From NCBI RefSeq assembly GCF_037975245.1, contig NC_092580.1, positions 28,049,501 through 28,113,500 on the forward strand: a stretch of 64,000 nucleotides of DNA, in the 5' to 3' direction. The position numbers were made by a program, and so were the translations under genes. Under the pieces are notes generated by a model. That model was not told the origin of the DNA and ran no database searches. It worked only from the letters and a program-made list of their open reading frames with translations. Position 1 is the stretch's first letter; each line of letters starts with the position of its first letter. This document shows, piece after piece, positions 1-12,418 of the stretch. Origin of the DNA: Apostichopus japonicus (Eukaryota; Echinodermata; Holothuroidea; Aspidochirotida; Stichopodidae).

Positions 1-140
1 AAGTTCCTTTTGTTATCCTTTGGGGTGAACAACTATTCCATAACTATCTTTAAAACTATCTATTCGCATCCAAATATTTTAATAGCCATTGAGCTGTGTC
101 TGTTTTCACACGATGTCCTGTTTTCCTTGTGTTGTTACAG

Positions 141-279
141 CGGTGGCTACGTCAGGCCATGCAAGAGACCAGTCATACTGGTGGCAGCAGTGGGAGTAAT
201 TCTCCAGTGTGTAATGGTGGAGGAGGTGCTAGCCCAGTCACACCCAGTCCAGCTGTCTCTCCTAATAGCAACAGTATGG
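141..279 (+). CDS. SETD5/KMT2E-like, first exon in window
   Basis: The acceptor is a T-rich tract ending in ag at 139-140 and the donor is G|gtatgt at 280. The exon is entered in phase 0 and leaves one base (g) over. It encodes RWLRQAMQETSHTGGSSGSN followed by a Gly/Ser/Pro-rich linker. Everything before 141 is intron. Confidence 0.82.
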
Positions 280-3200
280 GTATGTCAAGACATAATGCTT
301 ACTGATTAACATGTATAATCTCAACTCTTTTATTTACTCTATTAAACTTTTGTTAGCTAAGTAACCTTATTCCTATATTAATATTTTTATATTTATATTA
401 GACAATAGATTGAAGCATTGGTACAACTTTCAGTTTGATACATATGGATAGGATGCTTAATACCCCGAGAATTTGAGTCGCATCCGAATTGTCCATATAT
501 ATGGTTGAGAGTGACTAATTTTTGATTCCTTACCAAAAGCAGAAGGAATTTATGCGATCGTGATTGCATGTGTGTGTATGTGACACTCCCTTGTAAACAC
601 CTTAAATCAAAAAGTTTGTGGTAGATTAACTTCATACTTGGTGTGAGGATCCGTCTTATTGAGTTCAGGATCTCTGTTCTTTTCTGTGAAGTTCACTGGT
701 CATTTGGGGTCAACAGAAAAAGTCTGAAAACTCTGTAAGCACAATAACTTAAAAAGTTTATCTTTACTGAACTTTATACATGGCATGTATATCCATCTTG
801 GTGAGTACATGAACCCCATTGAAATTGGTGTAGGTCAAAGGTCATTTGTGGTCAACATAAGTCAACATCTGTAAAATCATGTAAACATAATAACTCAAAA
901 AAGTACTTATTTGTGGAACTTCATACTTAGTATGTAGAACCAGCTTAGTGAGTGCAAGAACCCTATCGAAATTGGTAAATGTCACATGAGATCAACATGT
1001 GTCAAAGTATTATTCCTTTGCAAACATGTTTAACTACAAAATTAATGCTACAATAAATATGTGAGTTGTACCATGCTATGATTGCTTTTGGTGAACAGAG
1101 TTTGGTCAATTTTCAGTTCAGTTTAGTGAATGGGCCCAATATAAAAAAAATCTCAAGTGATCTTCAACTATTGTTCAACCAATTGCCTTTCTGGGTTTTT
1201 TTGTGTCAATGACTAGGAAGATGCTATGTATTGTTCAAACCCAATAGTATACCCAGTGCAGGATCATATTTTATACATCATTTATGACCCAATTTATGTT
1301 TTTCAGATTTTATGACACCTTTGAAGAAGAGAATGTTGAGGCACTCTCTAGCAGAGGAAAGGCCATCACAGTATTTATTGCCCAAGCCGGAAGGTACTTC
1401 GTTGTTTGATAGCTCTGTGAATTTGACTCAACCTGTGGCGATGGAACAGCCTCTGTTGGAGGTGAAGGAAGAAGAAGAAGAAAGGGGAGATGATATAAAT
1501 GAAGAGGTATCGACAAATCCAAATCTTCTCCTTTGGTTTTATTCCTTTTTTACCATCCATTCTTTGTCACTACTAGTTCGTTTCTCTTCTCAAAGGAGGA
1601 TATTATATTTGACAAAATGGTGCTTCTACCCAAATGCCAGTCTGAATTGTCAATAAGCAGTGAAAAGCTGATACAATAGACAATTCTGGTCGGCTGAATG
1701 GAGAAAGAGTACCCAAAATTATCATTGATAAAGAGCGAAATCGGCCAAAGATTGAAAGTGGCTGATGGAATTTATTGGCCACGAAAAAATTTGAAAACAA
1801 ATTTTGAAAATGGTTGTATCTGAAGTTTTGTTCAAATGTGTAATTCTCCTTTAGGTTTCTCTTTGTAGTCTATAGCTCTTTTTTTCTGTGTGTAGTGCTT
1901 ACTGTCCTTGTTTTAATATTCTCCTCTTTACAGTCTCTTCTAAAGTGTCAGAGTTCAGGTCCTGCCTCTCATCTTCCACTCCCTGCTAGGAAGGTATTTA
2001 CTACATGGTCTTCTAAACTTTTGTTATCACATGTAGAAGATTGTGAAAATTATTCGATACTTTTCGATCACAGTCCTTAACACCCCCTCCAAAAAAATGA
2101 AAACAAAAATGAAAAAAGTACTGTCAGAGGTCACAGGAAAGTATGAAATGATAGGGGCAATTTGGTATACTTTAATTTACTTTGTTCCTCGCTTACCTGT
2201 CTCCTCACAACCTTGGCACCCCCTTCTACCATCCAGATTTTGGGAGACCCAAAGTATACTGCTAAATGTGTCACTTTTTGAAGATATTTTCTCTCTCCTT
2301 TACTCCCACAAACCAATTATTCACTTAAAAAAAAGTTTGTATCTTTCAGTGATCTTTGTCAATGGATATCTCTCTTTTAGTTTGAGCCAGAGGGATTAAT
2401 AGCCGCCCACACATAGTAGTAGACTGTAGATGCAAGGCCTAGACTTTTGCATCCTTTTCCCGTGTACTTGTATGAAGTGCTGGGTCATGTTTTAGGGCGT
2501 GGAAAACTCCTAAAAGTCCTACATTCTAGTAGATCTCCTAAACCTGTGAAGCAAAGCAAGGAGGGGTATCCCTGAAATGTACCAAATGGTGGAAGGAGAC
2601 CCAAAATGGAGTAGCTATGCCAGTAAGATGTCATCATCAATCTCTTTGTATATCAACAGTCTATCCTTGTATCATCACTCTATTCATGCCTTGTAAAGAG
2701 TGACATAAGGATTACTTCTTTTATCTCGTGTTTGGAGGTGCGCTCTATTTATGTAGCAGTTTATGATCATCATCATCCAGTAGTGTGATGCAGTAAGCTT
2801 TGTCACTAGATCTCCTTTGAAATGGTGTAAGGATGTGATAGATGATGCCATACAGATTTGACAGAAAGGTTTCAAATGTATGATATAACACTGGTGGCTA
2901 AATTCTGTTATTGATCAGTTCTTGGTGGGGGAATACCCAAGTTGTTGACAGTGCATTCTCTTGTTTGTCCAATGTGATATTGTTTCTGCTCTTGAGGCAG
3001 CAAACATGATGTTACTATTTTAACTATTAGGTGATAGTGCAGTTTAGGATGAACAAAAAATTTAAACACCTCACCTGTGGCTTCTGTATTGTTTTTACTG
3101 TTATGGTAATGCTGTGATTGTCTTCTGGTCAGTTTGATATAGTATGTGTATGAATAGAGTTTATATCTTTTTTGGTGTCGGTTTATGTGTCTATCTATTG

Positions 3201-6200
3201 GCCTGTAGAAAACACTCAAGAGTAAGACAAAGCATTAAACCCTCAACTAGTAACAAAACAAACTCTTTTGTGCTGTATTTATACCCACCATCAATTAGGA
3301 GTTTTTTTTTTGAATCTTGCAGGAAGTTCGGAAGAATTCATCAATTGACAGTGGTCTGTCGGTGACGACACCAGCAGACTTTGAGAGGGCTCCCAGTTTT
3401 CCAGCACTCAGTGACCACTCGAACAAGGAGTTAACTGCAGTCAGGAAGTTGGACTTGGACAACAAAGATGATAACACAGAGGTGGTGGTGCAGGAGGAGG
3501 AGAAAATAGAGACCCCAGTGGAAAAACAGGTCCCTAAAGAACCAGAACTGCCAAAGGAATCATCCAGTATTCCGGAAGACAAGAAAGATGAAAGCCCAGT
3601 GAAAGAAGAAGTAGACATTGTCAAGCCCAAGCAAGAAGAACCAATCATTGTGATTCCTGCACCCTTAGCACCCCCTGTAGTACCAGTAGCACCCCCCGTA
3701 GTACCCGTAGCACCCCCTGTAGTACCCTTAGCACCCATCATAGCCAACCATGCACTGAAGAGATGTCTGTCTGATGAAGTGTCTTTTAGTAACGGAGAGA
3801 TCAATCCTGCATACTTTTCTCCAAAGAAGAGACACCTGTATCTCCGTCAGAACACTGACCCAGGGAGCAGCGAGAGATCGTTGGGTGGTACTTGGCCTAG
3901 ACAGGACTTGAGCCAGAGAAGTAGTGTATTGGGGAAAGTCAATGAGGAAAATAGTGAAACCTTGTCTCAGTCGTGGTCTGGTCCTTCTGAGAAAATGACA
4001 TCAGATCAGGAAAAAACTTCAGCTCAGGTACCTGGCCAGCCTGCTGTGGTTGACGTATCTAGCGATCATCACGTTACCACCTCTGACCCTCATTTGGCTC
4101 CTGTTACCAGTCAACCTCCTGGTCCACTTCTTGTACCTGTTCACGGTCATCCACATCCGACATCACCTGTGCCAGGCACCTCCCCTTCTGATCCAAGGGC
4201 ACGGATTGTCCCACCGGTCGCTCCTATCAGTCACGTTGCTGACCAGAGGCTTGTTTATGTGGATCCTCGTAGTCAGTTGCAAGATGTAAGGCCACCTTCT
4301 GATGGTGTTATTGCACCAAGTGTCCCCTATCCTGCAAAGTTGTTGCCGCTGGAAGACCCTGCTGCTCCGCCTCCTCCTGACCTAGCGGAAGATCCGAAGT
4401 ACCTCATAGCAAATACTGTAGGATCAGTCAGTGCACCATGTACACCATCTAAGAAGAAGGTAGGTTCCCTTTTATAATGTGGGTAGGATGCCAGCCTCTT
4501 ATGTTATGAAATTTGTATGTATTCATTGATAGCTCTGGCTGGCACAATCATAGCTTTGTGAGACACTACAACAGAACCAGAGGAGTATCAACAATGTTTT
4601 TGTTTTGCAACTGATCAGGGTCTTGTCCTAGCAAAAAGATTTATTCTTTCCTTTTAATTCAGTGTTGCGCAGCACATAGCCTTGACTTGTTTATGAAATA
4701 CAGGGCAACACTGCAACGTCTCTCGCCCTCTTTGCACATTATGGTTCATGTTACGCATTGAGCATTTCAACACTTTGCATACACACCAGATAGACAAAAT
4801 ACTCTGAACAGTTATTATGATGTGGTCTCTTTTTACTCCAAGGTCTCCTTACTGGAGTATCGTAAACGCAAAGGTTCGTCGACAACGAAGAGACCTCCAG
4901 AAAATGCAGTCGTAGAGGAAGAACCGAATGAGCAGTTGCCCCCCGGTAAACCGGAAGGTTCAGTATCCCCCACTAGCAGCACAGAGTCTTCTCCAGATAA
5001 GCCAAGCAAGCCAGCTAACATCATTACGTTCAAGGACGTTCATGTGACTAACAGCGGTGTTACTCCAGAAGGCCTGCAAAGCCTCCCACTCTTCAGCCAA
5101 GCCCCCATCGCAGAAACGTCAGAGGGCAAGAAACTCAGTCTGACAGATGAGGCCCACAAACTCATCACATCTCTGACTCAAGTACTTATGGAAGGCAAAG
5201 GTGTAAAAGATCAGCAAAATAGCAAGTAAGTTCACTGGAAGTGTTTTGAGAGCTAATCCCATGCAGTGGTTTATATCATTAGGCTTAGCTACTTCTGGTC
5301 CCTGTAAATGGTCTTGTTCATGCTACATCATCTGTACCAGCAGCATCTGGACCTGCTGATCCAAGGGATCAGTGCAAGGGATGCACTGAGAAAGTCTAAT
5401 GGCTTTACTATCAGTTATCCAGTAGATAATAATTTAGTGTACTTTGAATTTGCTTTACCAATTTGGAAGAAGAAAAAAATGGATTTTGACTAGTTTCAGC
5501 AGTAGATTACTATATAAATTTTATCATGCATTAATCATATTTACTTAGCTCTCAAAAGTTTTTTATACCCCTTGGTTTGCATTGGGGAAGAACATGAATG
5601 TTGTCGTGTAAGTTTGTGGCAATATCCTGGGGGATGGCAGAGAACCTACCCATGGGGTGGGAGTGTGTGTGTATGGTGTCATTGATTACATATTGATGTT
5701 TAATACATCTACTGCATTTATGCATGTCATTACTGTTTCTTTGTCTGCAGAGTGACTGAACCAACATCAGGCAATGAAGATCCTCTGCAGAGAATGAGGA
5801 GGGAGCTGAATGAAAAAAACACAGAGAAAGTACTCGCTCTGAAGAGAGCCCACTCCCCTGAGCCACCCCCTCCACCACCGGAAAAGAAGAGCCGTCTAGA
5901 GGCGGGAAGTCCCCCAGTACCCCCTCCACCACCCCCAAGGAATATTCCAACCTTCGGTCCAGGTAATCCTTTTTTTCTAATGTATTGCCCGTGGGCTCAC
6001 ACCTTTGCAAAAGTTGGTAATGTGATGGTGTTTGTAGCAATGTCTTCACATTTTTATTAAGAATGCTATTCATTTCATGACTGTGTCACATCTTGAATTT
6101 ATCTCAGTGGAGTGCCATGTTCAGTCTTGGTAGTACTGTGGTTTGTCAACGAAAACTGAATTATGTATCTGTTGTGGGGTACTCTATCACATAAATAGTT

Positions 6201-9200
6201 TTAAAAAAATAAAATTCAAGCCAGTAATGTATGTAAAAAAAGGATTCCTTCTGTTGATTATGACATGTATGCTGTCATACCTGTGTAGGATAGTGAGCAG
6301 TAATGTGTACTTATTTTGAAAATACTTAAATGATGTAGTGATCTTTTTCTCTTAATATTGTAAAAGATATAGTCTGTACCCTCTTTGTTGCATGCCTCAC
6401 TTGTAGTTAAAGTATACTCAAGGGTTGAAATTGAGTCATCTTACAGACTCGCTGTGAGGTAATGAGGAGTGTTGGAATTTTAAGATGTAGTGACAGACAT
6501 TACGAACCTTCGGAGTCTATACAAATGTTGGTTATCACATGCGATGGAAATATCAGTTAGAACTCTAGAGCTTTGTAGTGAATGTGATCGTTAAACCAAA
6601 GTTGTCAAATTCCTTTGTCAGTGTATAATGTTGATAAAGAGCCAAATCTTTGGGAAATGAAATGAAACCTCTACCACATATATGTTTACATACATTATAA
6701 ACATGTTGTGTAGTGCTGTTCCAACATAATTCTTTGTTGACTGATGTAGACAATTATGTGAGTGTTTATTGTACAAGTATAAGCATTCAGGCTTTCATCT
6801 GACTTTGAAATGCCTCCTGTCCTTTCTTAAAGAAGTTTGTCAATAATTTGATGTAAGATAGAGCTCTTTGTGCTATATGGAGGAAACCAACACCCGCTTC
6901 AATCGGACACCAGGTTCTCAAGTTATGAGGGCCAAAGGTTGGTTTTGATACCTTTTTGGCAACAACATTGTGTGTGCACATTGGAGCAAATAACAATTTT
7001 AGGACAGAGTGCACATCAAGGGGAATATTTTTGATAAAACCATTAGGTCATTCAAGGTTGCTTATGTGTTAAAAACTGCCCACTCCTGCTAATTTTTGCA
7101 ACAACTTCTAGTCACGAAGTCTGACATGGCTGAAATATTGGGACAAGCTGTGAATGAAGTAGGGGCACATTTTCCAAAATAACTGTGATGTGATCCAAGG
7201 TCACCAAAGGTCAATTATGGGTCAAAATCTGTTTTTTGGCAATAACTTGTGAAACTACCATTGACAGGGGCTGACATGGGTGATATTTGTGGACTAGTTG
7301 TGAATGGGATAAGGGATTGTTTCCAAACATAACAGTCATGTGATCCAAGGTCAACAAAGGTCAATTAGTGGTCAAAAACTATTATTTTTGCAATAACTTG
7401 ACAACCAAATGTCCATCAAGTTTGGGAGTTACGCAATTGTAATCCTATAGTCGACCTGCATTTGGGTGACCTTTGACATCAGGTTGACCCAGTGACCTGT
7501 ATTAGTTTCTGTCAAGTCAATTCTTTGAATTTTCATCAGCATATTCCGATCTAAATTGTCCATAAGTCGACTCCTCTGCAACCTTTGTGTGCTAAGTTAT
7601 TAGAGATCAAGGTTTTGTTTGGTTGTGTTAAAATTCTTAATAAGTACAGTTAGGATGATTCTGTGAGTGTAAAAAGAGCCAACTCTTTCTCATATCAGAC
7701 ACCTGGTCCTAAAAAGTTTCTCAAAAGGACCAACGGTGGATTTGTGATAGTTTTGGCAATAATATTGTGTGTGTACATCGGACCACATAGCAATTTTAGG
7801 ACAGTGCTGCTCCCTTGTAAATATACCTTACAAGCAAGGAACAATAGTGCCCTTGGGCTCTTGTTCAATCCAACTATGTATGTAAAAAAAAGGATTCCTT
7901 CTGTTGATTATGACATGTATGCTCTCATACCTGTGTAGGATAGTAAGCAGTAATGTGTACTTATTGTGGTTTAACTCCAGTCCTACATAATTTAGGCAAA
8001 ACAATAGTAGAATTTGGAAGAGAACGTATGCATGGAAGATACTATTTGCAGAAAACTTTGTTTGATTCCAGGTAACTTCAGAATCCATTGGAACATTGGC
8101 CTTCTGAATGTTTTTACTGACTTCAGTAAATGTGCAAAACTTTTGAGTAATCCTAGAAAGGTGTTTGCAACTAACCGTGTAATTATTGTCTTAACAGGAA
8201 TTCATTCACCCAAGGCTGGAGGTTTACAGAGACAAGCAAATCATGTTGTAGTCGCCCCTCCTCCAGGAGTACTTGGAGTTCAACAGGTAAACCAGCTAAG
8301 AAAATAGCACTGTAGTTTGATTCAATGTTCAGGGTAATGATTAAGCCAGCCAGACGGGTGTTTAGAGTCTGAGAAGCAATTAAATCTGAACATTTTTTAA
8401 GTAACTTGATTTTACAGTCAACTTGAAAATACTTAAAAGATGTAGCTAAGTAGTGTACTATTTCCCTTAATATTGTAAAAGATATAGTTTGCACCCTCTT
8501 TGTTGCATGCCTGACTTGTGGTTAAAGTATACTCACGGGTTGAATTTGAGTCATCTTACAGTCATCTTACTATACAAATGTTGGTTAGACATGCGATGGA
8601 AATATCTGCTAGAACTCTAGAGCTTTGTAGTGAATCTGATCGTTAAACCAAAGTCGTCAAATTCCTTTGTCAATTTATAATGTTGATAAAGAGCCAAATC
8701 TTTGGGAAATGAAATGTAACCACTACACGAATATATGTTTACATACATTATAAACATGTTGTGGAGTGATGTTCCAACATAATTCTTTGTTAACTGATGT
8801 GGACAATTGTTTATTGTACAAGTATAAAGCATTCAGGCTTTGGTCTGACTTTGACATGCCCCCTGTCCTTACTTTCAGGTCGCCCCCCAGACCAACGGAG
8901 GACACGTGGTTTACTCTCAAGTCATCCCCGGTAACACCCCTCCAGTCGCACAGTACCAGCAGCCAATAGCAAAGCATCAGGCCCATTCACCCAGAGGTCA
9001 GAACCACTACTCGCCTATAGCTGCTTCTACCAGTCCCCGTGGACCTTTGGTAGGCACCCTCCCGACACCTCACCCGAACAACTTTCAGTTTCAGCATAAG
9101 AACCATGTGGAAGAGTCTTTGCTGCCTCCTCCTCCTGTGCCTAATCAGATAGGACAGTTCTACAATGGTGATCGAGGAGGGTTCCATGTGAACGGTGATC

Positions 9201-9382
9201 ATCATGTTAATAGAGTGACACCAGCAGCAGCAGCTGCAACAGTGGCCGTGGTGACGGAGACTGCTCGTCCTAGTAGCCAGTTTCCTTCCAACAAGTTCTC
9301 CCCTGTCCATGATAAAAGGTCTTCCTCCTACAGTAGGAGTAGTCGAGCTCTTTCACCTCGGAGAGGTTACCACAGACATTGA
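141..9382 (+). CDS. SETD5/KMT2E-like: SETD5/KMT2E (MLL5)-family chromatin protein, C-terminal half (5' end outside window)
   Basis: Seven exons (141-279, 1307-1506, 3323-4459, 4843-5225, 5751-5962, 8198-8286, 8879-9382) join in phase through GT-AG introns into 888 codons, stop included. Family recognition rests on VSLLEYRKRK at window residues 493-502, a hallmark of animal SETD5 and KMT2E, preceded by a basic CTPSKKK stretch. Supporting segments are RWLRQAMQE at the first exon and TPLKKRMLRH at the second. The rest is disordered: acidic and proline-rich runs, three APPVVPV repeats, a helical stretch around LTDEAHKLITSL, two polyproline tracts and an Arg/Ser-rich C-terminus ending in RGYHRH. 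Family members are nuclear proteins with PHD and/or SET domains that act in chromatin regulation with histone deacetylase complexes; those domains would be upstream. No D/E-H-x-Y HCF-1-binding motif is present here. I cannot say whether the gene is orthologous to SETD5, to KMT2E, or to their single invertebrate ancestor. Confidence 0.88.
280..1306 (+). other. Intron; contains GTCA-rich dispersed repeat
   Basis: No coding signal. The stretch 650-1010 has regularly spaced GGTCA/GTCAA motifs, including a direct repeat with one-base spacing at 832-844 and a further TGGTCA at 849-854. Similar sequence recurs at 7140-7500, 34740-35130 and 59640-59940. Confidence 0.5.
1307..1506 (+). CDS. SETD5/KMT2E-like exon
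   Basis: The acceptor is tttttcag at 1306 and the donor is GAG|gtatcg at 1507. The carried-over g plus at restores a GAT codon, giving DFMTPLKKRMLRHSL and then an acidic end (EVKEEEEERGDDINEE). It exits in phase 0. TPLKKR-R resembles a conserved basic patch of KMT2E. Confidence 0.82.
1507..3322 (+). other. Intron without recognised content
   Basis: AT-rich sequence between two in-phase exons. I see no extra exon, repeat array or transposon end in it. Confidence 0.5.
3323..4459 (+). CDS. SETD5/KMT2E-like large exon, proline-rich low-complexity region
   Basis: The acceptor is ttgcag at 3322 and the donor is AAG|gtaggt at 4460. It holds 379 codons with phase 0 at both ends. The start EVRKNSSIDSGLS looks like a phosphorylatable Ser-rich segment, followed by an acidic Glu/Val/Pro-rich region. 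Three exact 7-residue repeats APPVVPV follow (codons at 3668-3730), then a His/Pro-rich stretch. The end CTPSKKK runs into VSLLEY across the splice. Confidence 0.88.
4843..5225 (+). CDS. SETD5/KMT2E-like exon with the VSLLEYRKRK signature
   Basis: The acceptor is ctccaag at 4842 and the donor is AA|gtaagt at 5226. The exon opens with VSLLEYRKRKGSS, the strongest family identifier in the window. It continues with a Pro/Glu-rich segment and a predicted helix (LTDEAHKLITSLTQVL). It exits with two bases over. Confidence 0.9.
5751..5962 (+). CDS. SETD5/KMT2E-like exon, polyproline
   Basis: The acceptor is ttgtctgcag at 5750 and the donor is G|gtaatc at 5963. The phase fits both neighbours. It encodes a basic/acidic helical stretch (LQRMRRELNEKNTEKVLALKR), then PEPPPPPPEKK and PPVPPPPPPRN, which are candidate SH3, WW or EVH1 ligands. 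Confidence 0.85.
6227..6835 (+). repeat. Intronic duplication, copy A (exon-less)
   Basis: This aligns with 7874-8878 at high identity in three blocks: 6227-6315 with 7874-7963, about 6316-6445 with 8424-8560, and about 6522-6835 with 8571-8878. Copy A lacks about 455 bp that in copy B holds the exon 8198-8286. Its right edge carries a decayed version of the terminal-exon splice acceptor (cctttcttaaag against ccttactttcag). Confidence 0.8.
7140..7500 (+). repeat. GGTCA-rich dispersed repeat
   Basis: Two internal subcopies share 'gggctgacatgg', 'tgatccaaggtca' and similar blocks. AGGTCA half-sites with four-base spacing occur at 7198-7213 and 7348-7363. Related stretches are at about 650-1010, 34740-35130 and 59640-59940. 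The flanks 6840-7015 and 7653-7812 are also related to each other. The family identity is unknown to me. Confidence 0.6.
7874..8878 (+). repeat. Intronic duplication, copy B (contains exon 8198-8286)
   Basis: Partner of copy A. It lacks about 75 bp present in copy A near 6445-6520. It ends at the functional acceptor of the terminal coding exon. Confidence 0.8.
8198..8286 (+). CDS. SETD5/KMT2E-like small exon
   Basis: The acceptor is gtcttaacag at 8197 and the donor is CAG|gtaaac at 8287. The carried-over g gives GIHSPKAGGLQRQ, a short Pro run and GVLGVQQ, leaving in phase 0. The exon sits inside the second copy of an intronic duplication; the first copy (6227-6835) lacks the exon. Confidence 0.78.
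8879..9382 (+). CDS. SETD5/KMT2E-like terminal coding exon
   Basis: The acceptor is ttactttcag at 8878. It is entered in phase 0 with VAPQTNGGHVVYS and runs 167 residues to TGA at 9380-9382. It is Pro/His/Asn-rich, with a short Ala run from a CAG repeat near 9222-9240, and ends in an Arg/Ser segment (SYSRSSRALSPRRGYHRH). Confidence 0.86.
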   Translation, partial: VAPQTNGGHVVYSQVIPGNTPPVAQYQQPIAKHQAHSPRGQNHYSPIAASTSPRGPLVGTLPTPHPNNFQFQHKNHVEESLLPPPPVPNQIGQFYNGDRGGFHVNGDHHVNRVTPAAAAATVAVVTETARPSSQFPSNKFSPVHDKRSSSYSRSSRALSPRRGYHRH

Positions 9383-10510
9383 CCTCTTATAATCCTCTGT
9401 TATTCGATTTAGTTGTTGCTCTCGTATTTTGTTTTTTTTTTTCTTTTTATGTTTGTTATCCGAAGGAAAGACATGAGTAACCATCACTGCTAGCTGCATA
9501 AGTCTCTCCAGATGGATCTATCTTACAGTTTTCAAAATCTTCTGATAAATGTAAAAGGGGGGGTTTCAAGTTTGAGAAATGAGCATGTTTACAAGAGTTT
9601 TTGCATGGTTAGTCATTGTATTTGATTGGATCTTGAAGTTACAGCTGTGTATTCTGTGTAGAGTAACTCCATCATTGATTAAGAGGAGTGCTTGTGAGCT
9701 TTTACCACGGGGGTGAGTTATAATCCGAGGGAAGATCTTTTTAATCTTCAGAAAAGACAGCTGGACCAATTACTATTTTAACTTTCACAATGATACTTGA
9801 AAAAGTTTGCAAAAGTTTGCTGTCTACAATTACGGCATCCATATATTCTCAGTGAAAAAAGTGTATGTTGCCTTTATCTGCTGATGTAAGAGAAATGTAT
9901 TCTATATATCTGAAATAAGCCTTGCTCTGAGCTAAATATTAAGGCGTGACAAAAAAATCTTTATGGCGTCAAACGCTACCGATATCTATGCTGTTCCTTC
10001 ACGCTTTCCCCATAGTTGTAAGTGCCCGGTACGGTTTAATTTATTTGCCTGTTGCCGTCAGCTTTGTAGTGGCCAAGACACTATTTTCATCCTTAATATC
10101 TTGTACTTTTCACTGCCTGTAAATAGTTCATAGTTTTAGTTTGTAACAACAAAGACACAACAGTATGCAGTAGGACTGTAAAATATTATTTGTTTTCTCT
10201 GATGTTTTTTTTCTTTCCCCTTTTCCTCTTGATAGATTTATTTTCTATGAGACCACAGGTTTTGTTTAATACCAAGTATTTTCTTCTTCTTCCTCTCCAC
10301 ATATTTCGCTTCTGTAGTTGATGTGATATTACCTGTAATTTGTATATACTGAATGTACAGTGCCCTGTTTTCATGTACGGCATTTAGCCATGCCTTCTTA
10401 ACCTGTATAAACCTATAAGGGGATGCAAAGTACTCATATTTTTGTTGGGATTTTATTTTGTACCTAATTTTTTGGAAATTAAAGACAAAGGAAATCACAA
10501 CATGTACATG
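9383..10510 (+). other. Probable 3' UTR of the SETD5/KMT2E-like gene
   Basis: AT-rich non-coding sequence follows the stop. An ATTAAA hexamer lies at 10478-10483, and a second candidate AATAAA lies at 10737-10742. The exact cleavage site cannot be told without transcripts. Confidence 0.5.
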
Positions 10511-12410
10511 TCTATGATAGACTTAAAAATTGAAACAGTTGCAGAACAAAGATAGCTGGTTAAATGAATTTGTCTTGTCGTCTTCTTTGTGAAATTTAAT
10601 CTCCATTACCATTCCTGGCTTCTCCCTTCTCTGGGTAGTTTGGGATCTCTGCGTCAAGCATTTAGGGTACTTATATTGACTTTTTTCCTATCTCGGTCAC
10701 GCCATTGACTGTGGTCCATTTTCTCTTCGGGGGAAAAATAAATGGCTCTCGTTTGAGTCACTCCAGTTTTCAAATGTAGTGACTGACGGAGTCCAAATAG
10801 TTTACAATACTGCTTCATATAGACACTGGTGTGTTTTCTGATGTCATTTGAGATTGACAGCTCGCAGTCTGAAAACGACGAAGTAAAGCTTAAGTGAGCA
10901 TACCTTGTGTGTAGATCACCATGCCAGTACAAGAACTGTTGTTTCATGTAAAGATCAAGGTGAATTTGGTCAAATGGTAAAAATCCAAAAACCTTGTAAC
11001 ACAACTTGTAAAGAAAGTGTGGATGAACTTGAGCCTTGTATGGTGAAACTTTAGGTGTGTCATTTTCCCCTGGTAAGTCCTTACTCCATGCGTGGTCAGA
11101 TCAATTCGCAAGGATAAGGAAACGTCGGCCTATTGACTCTCCCACGATGAGCTGTAGGGTGGCTGCTGCAACCCTCTCTGTAGCAGTTACACCTGATCAT
11201 ATGCAAACCGTTGCTGCGATTATTCTGTGACAGAGCTACCATTGTAGTTACAAAGGATGACCTATTTTTGTGAGCTTCCTAGAGGAAGTATGGAAGTAGT
11301 TATCAACGTACATGCAAGATTCTTACGCTGAGGGAATGGGTATACGAATGTTCGTGACAGCAACAAATCATAATAGACATGCAAGTTTATCCCTCCATTG
11401 ACAATCACAAAAAAATTCATAAACGAGACTCAAAAATATAAGATGTATATTGACAAAACAATTGATGAAAGCCATGTCGTCAGTAAAAATGACATCACTT
11501 TAACATGCATTATGGAGCAGTCTATGGGAAGCATGAAATTCCATGCGTTCGGCCTCCACACTGGTAATAGAGATGGTCCTTTATGCATGCGTTATCTTGC
11601 AAATATGACAAATACAACGAATGTTTAGACAGCAATTTGGGGATATTTCTTCTTTTACGTTGACACAAAACGATTAACAATTGAGCTGTTTTACCGGTTA
11701 CTGATCACACGTTGCTGGCTAGTGATAATTCAGACCTATTTTTACTATCTCACATAAGCTTTCATATCAGTACATTAGCGCAAGTCCTTGTGCAACACGC
11801 GAGCTGCTTGAAACCATGACATCTTAAAGCATATGCATTAACCAAGTAAAGGGGTAAACACGGCACATTTTCCCACTGTTATATGACAGTTTCAGTGGCT
11901 CAAGAGATTGTTGACAGACAAACTTGTCCCCTCTTCAATTCTAAAAGTTTATTTAAAACAATTTACCGAATAGAAATTAGGGGTGTGGGGCAAATATACA
12001 CACTTCGAAAAGTTCAAACACTCCATTCAATATGCACGGTACATAATACACCAAAACGCTTTTTGAAAAGCCGTCCTTTTTAACGCAACATTTTTCACAA
12101 ACAGCTTAATTAATCATTTCCGTTCAAGCGGTATTACAAAGGGCATAAGTTTGTACCTTCCAGTGAATTAAATTGATTTTTCATTCGTTCATTCCTTCAA
12201 TCGGACCTGATAACACCCCTTGTAAGAAAACGTCGGATTTGTTATCTCCAATTGAAAAGAGATTTACGCTGTATTGTGTGTAAATCTCCACACATGCTAC
12301 ACACAATGTTGTGTTACCCACTCTACATACGTTCAATCACCGTAACTCGTGCATTGTCTCACAGGTGTCCCTTGCTTTTTCTTCACATGCTTACCGAGTC
12401 CCAACCCAAG
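10511..12410. other. Intergenic, no gene seen
   Basis: The reading frames are short and have no recognisable homology. A donor-like CTG|gtaagt occurs near 11070 but I have no support for a transcript. Confidence 0.4.
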
Positions 12411-12418
12411 TCCCCACC

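Noticed and set aside
3295-3804. 169-residue antisense frame
   Set aside because: Shadow of the large SETD5/KMT2E-like exon. Its Gly/Thr repeats are the complement of the APPVVPV codons.
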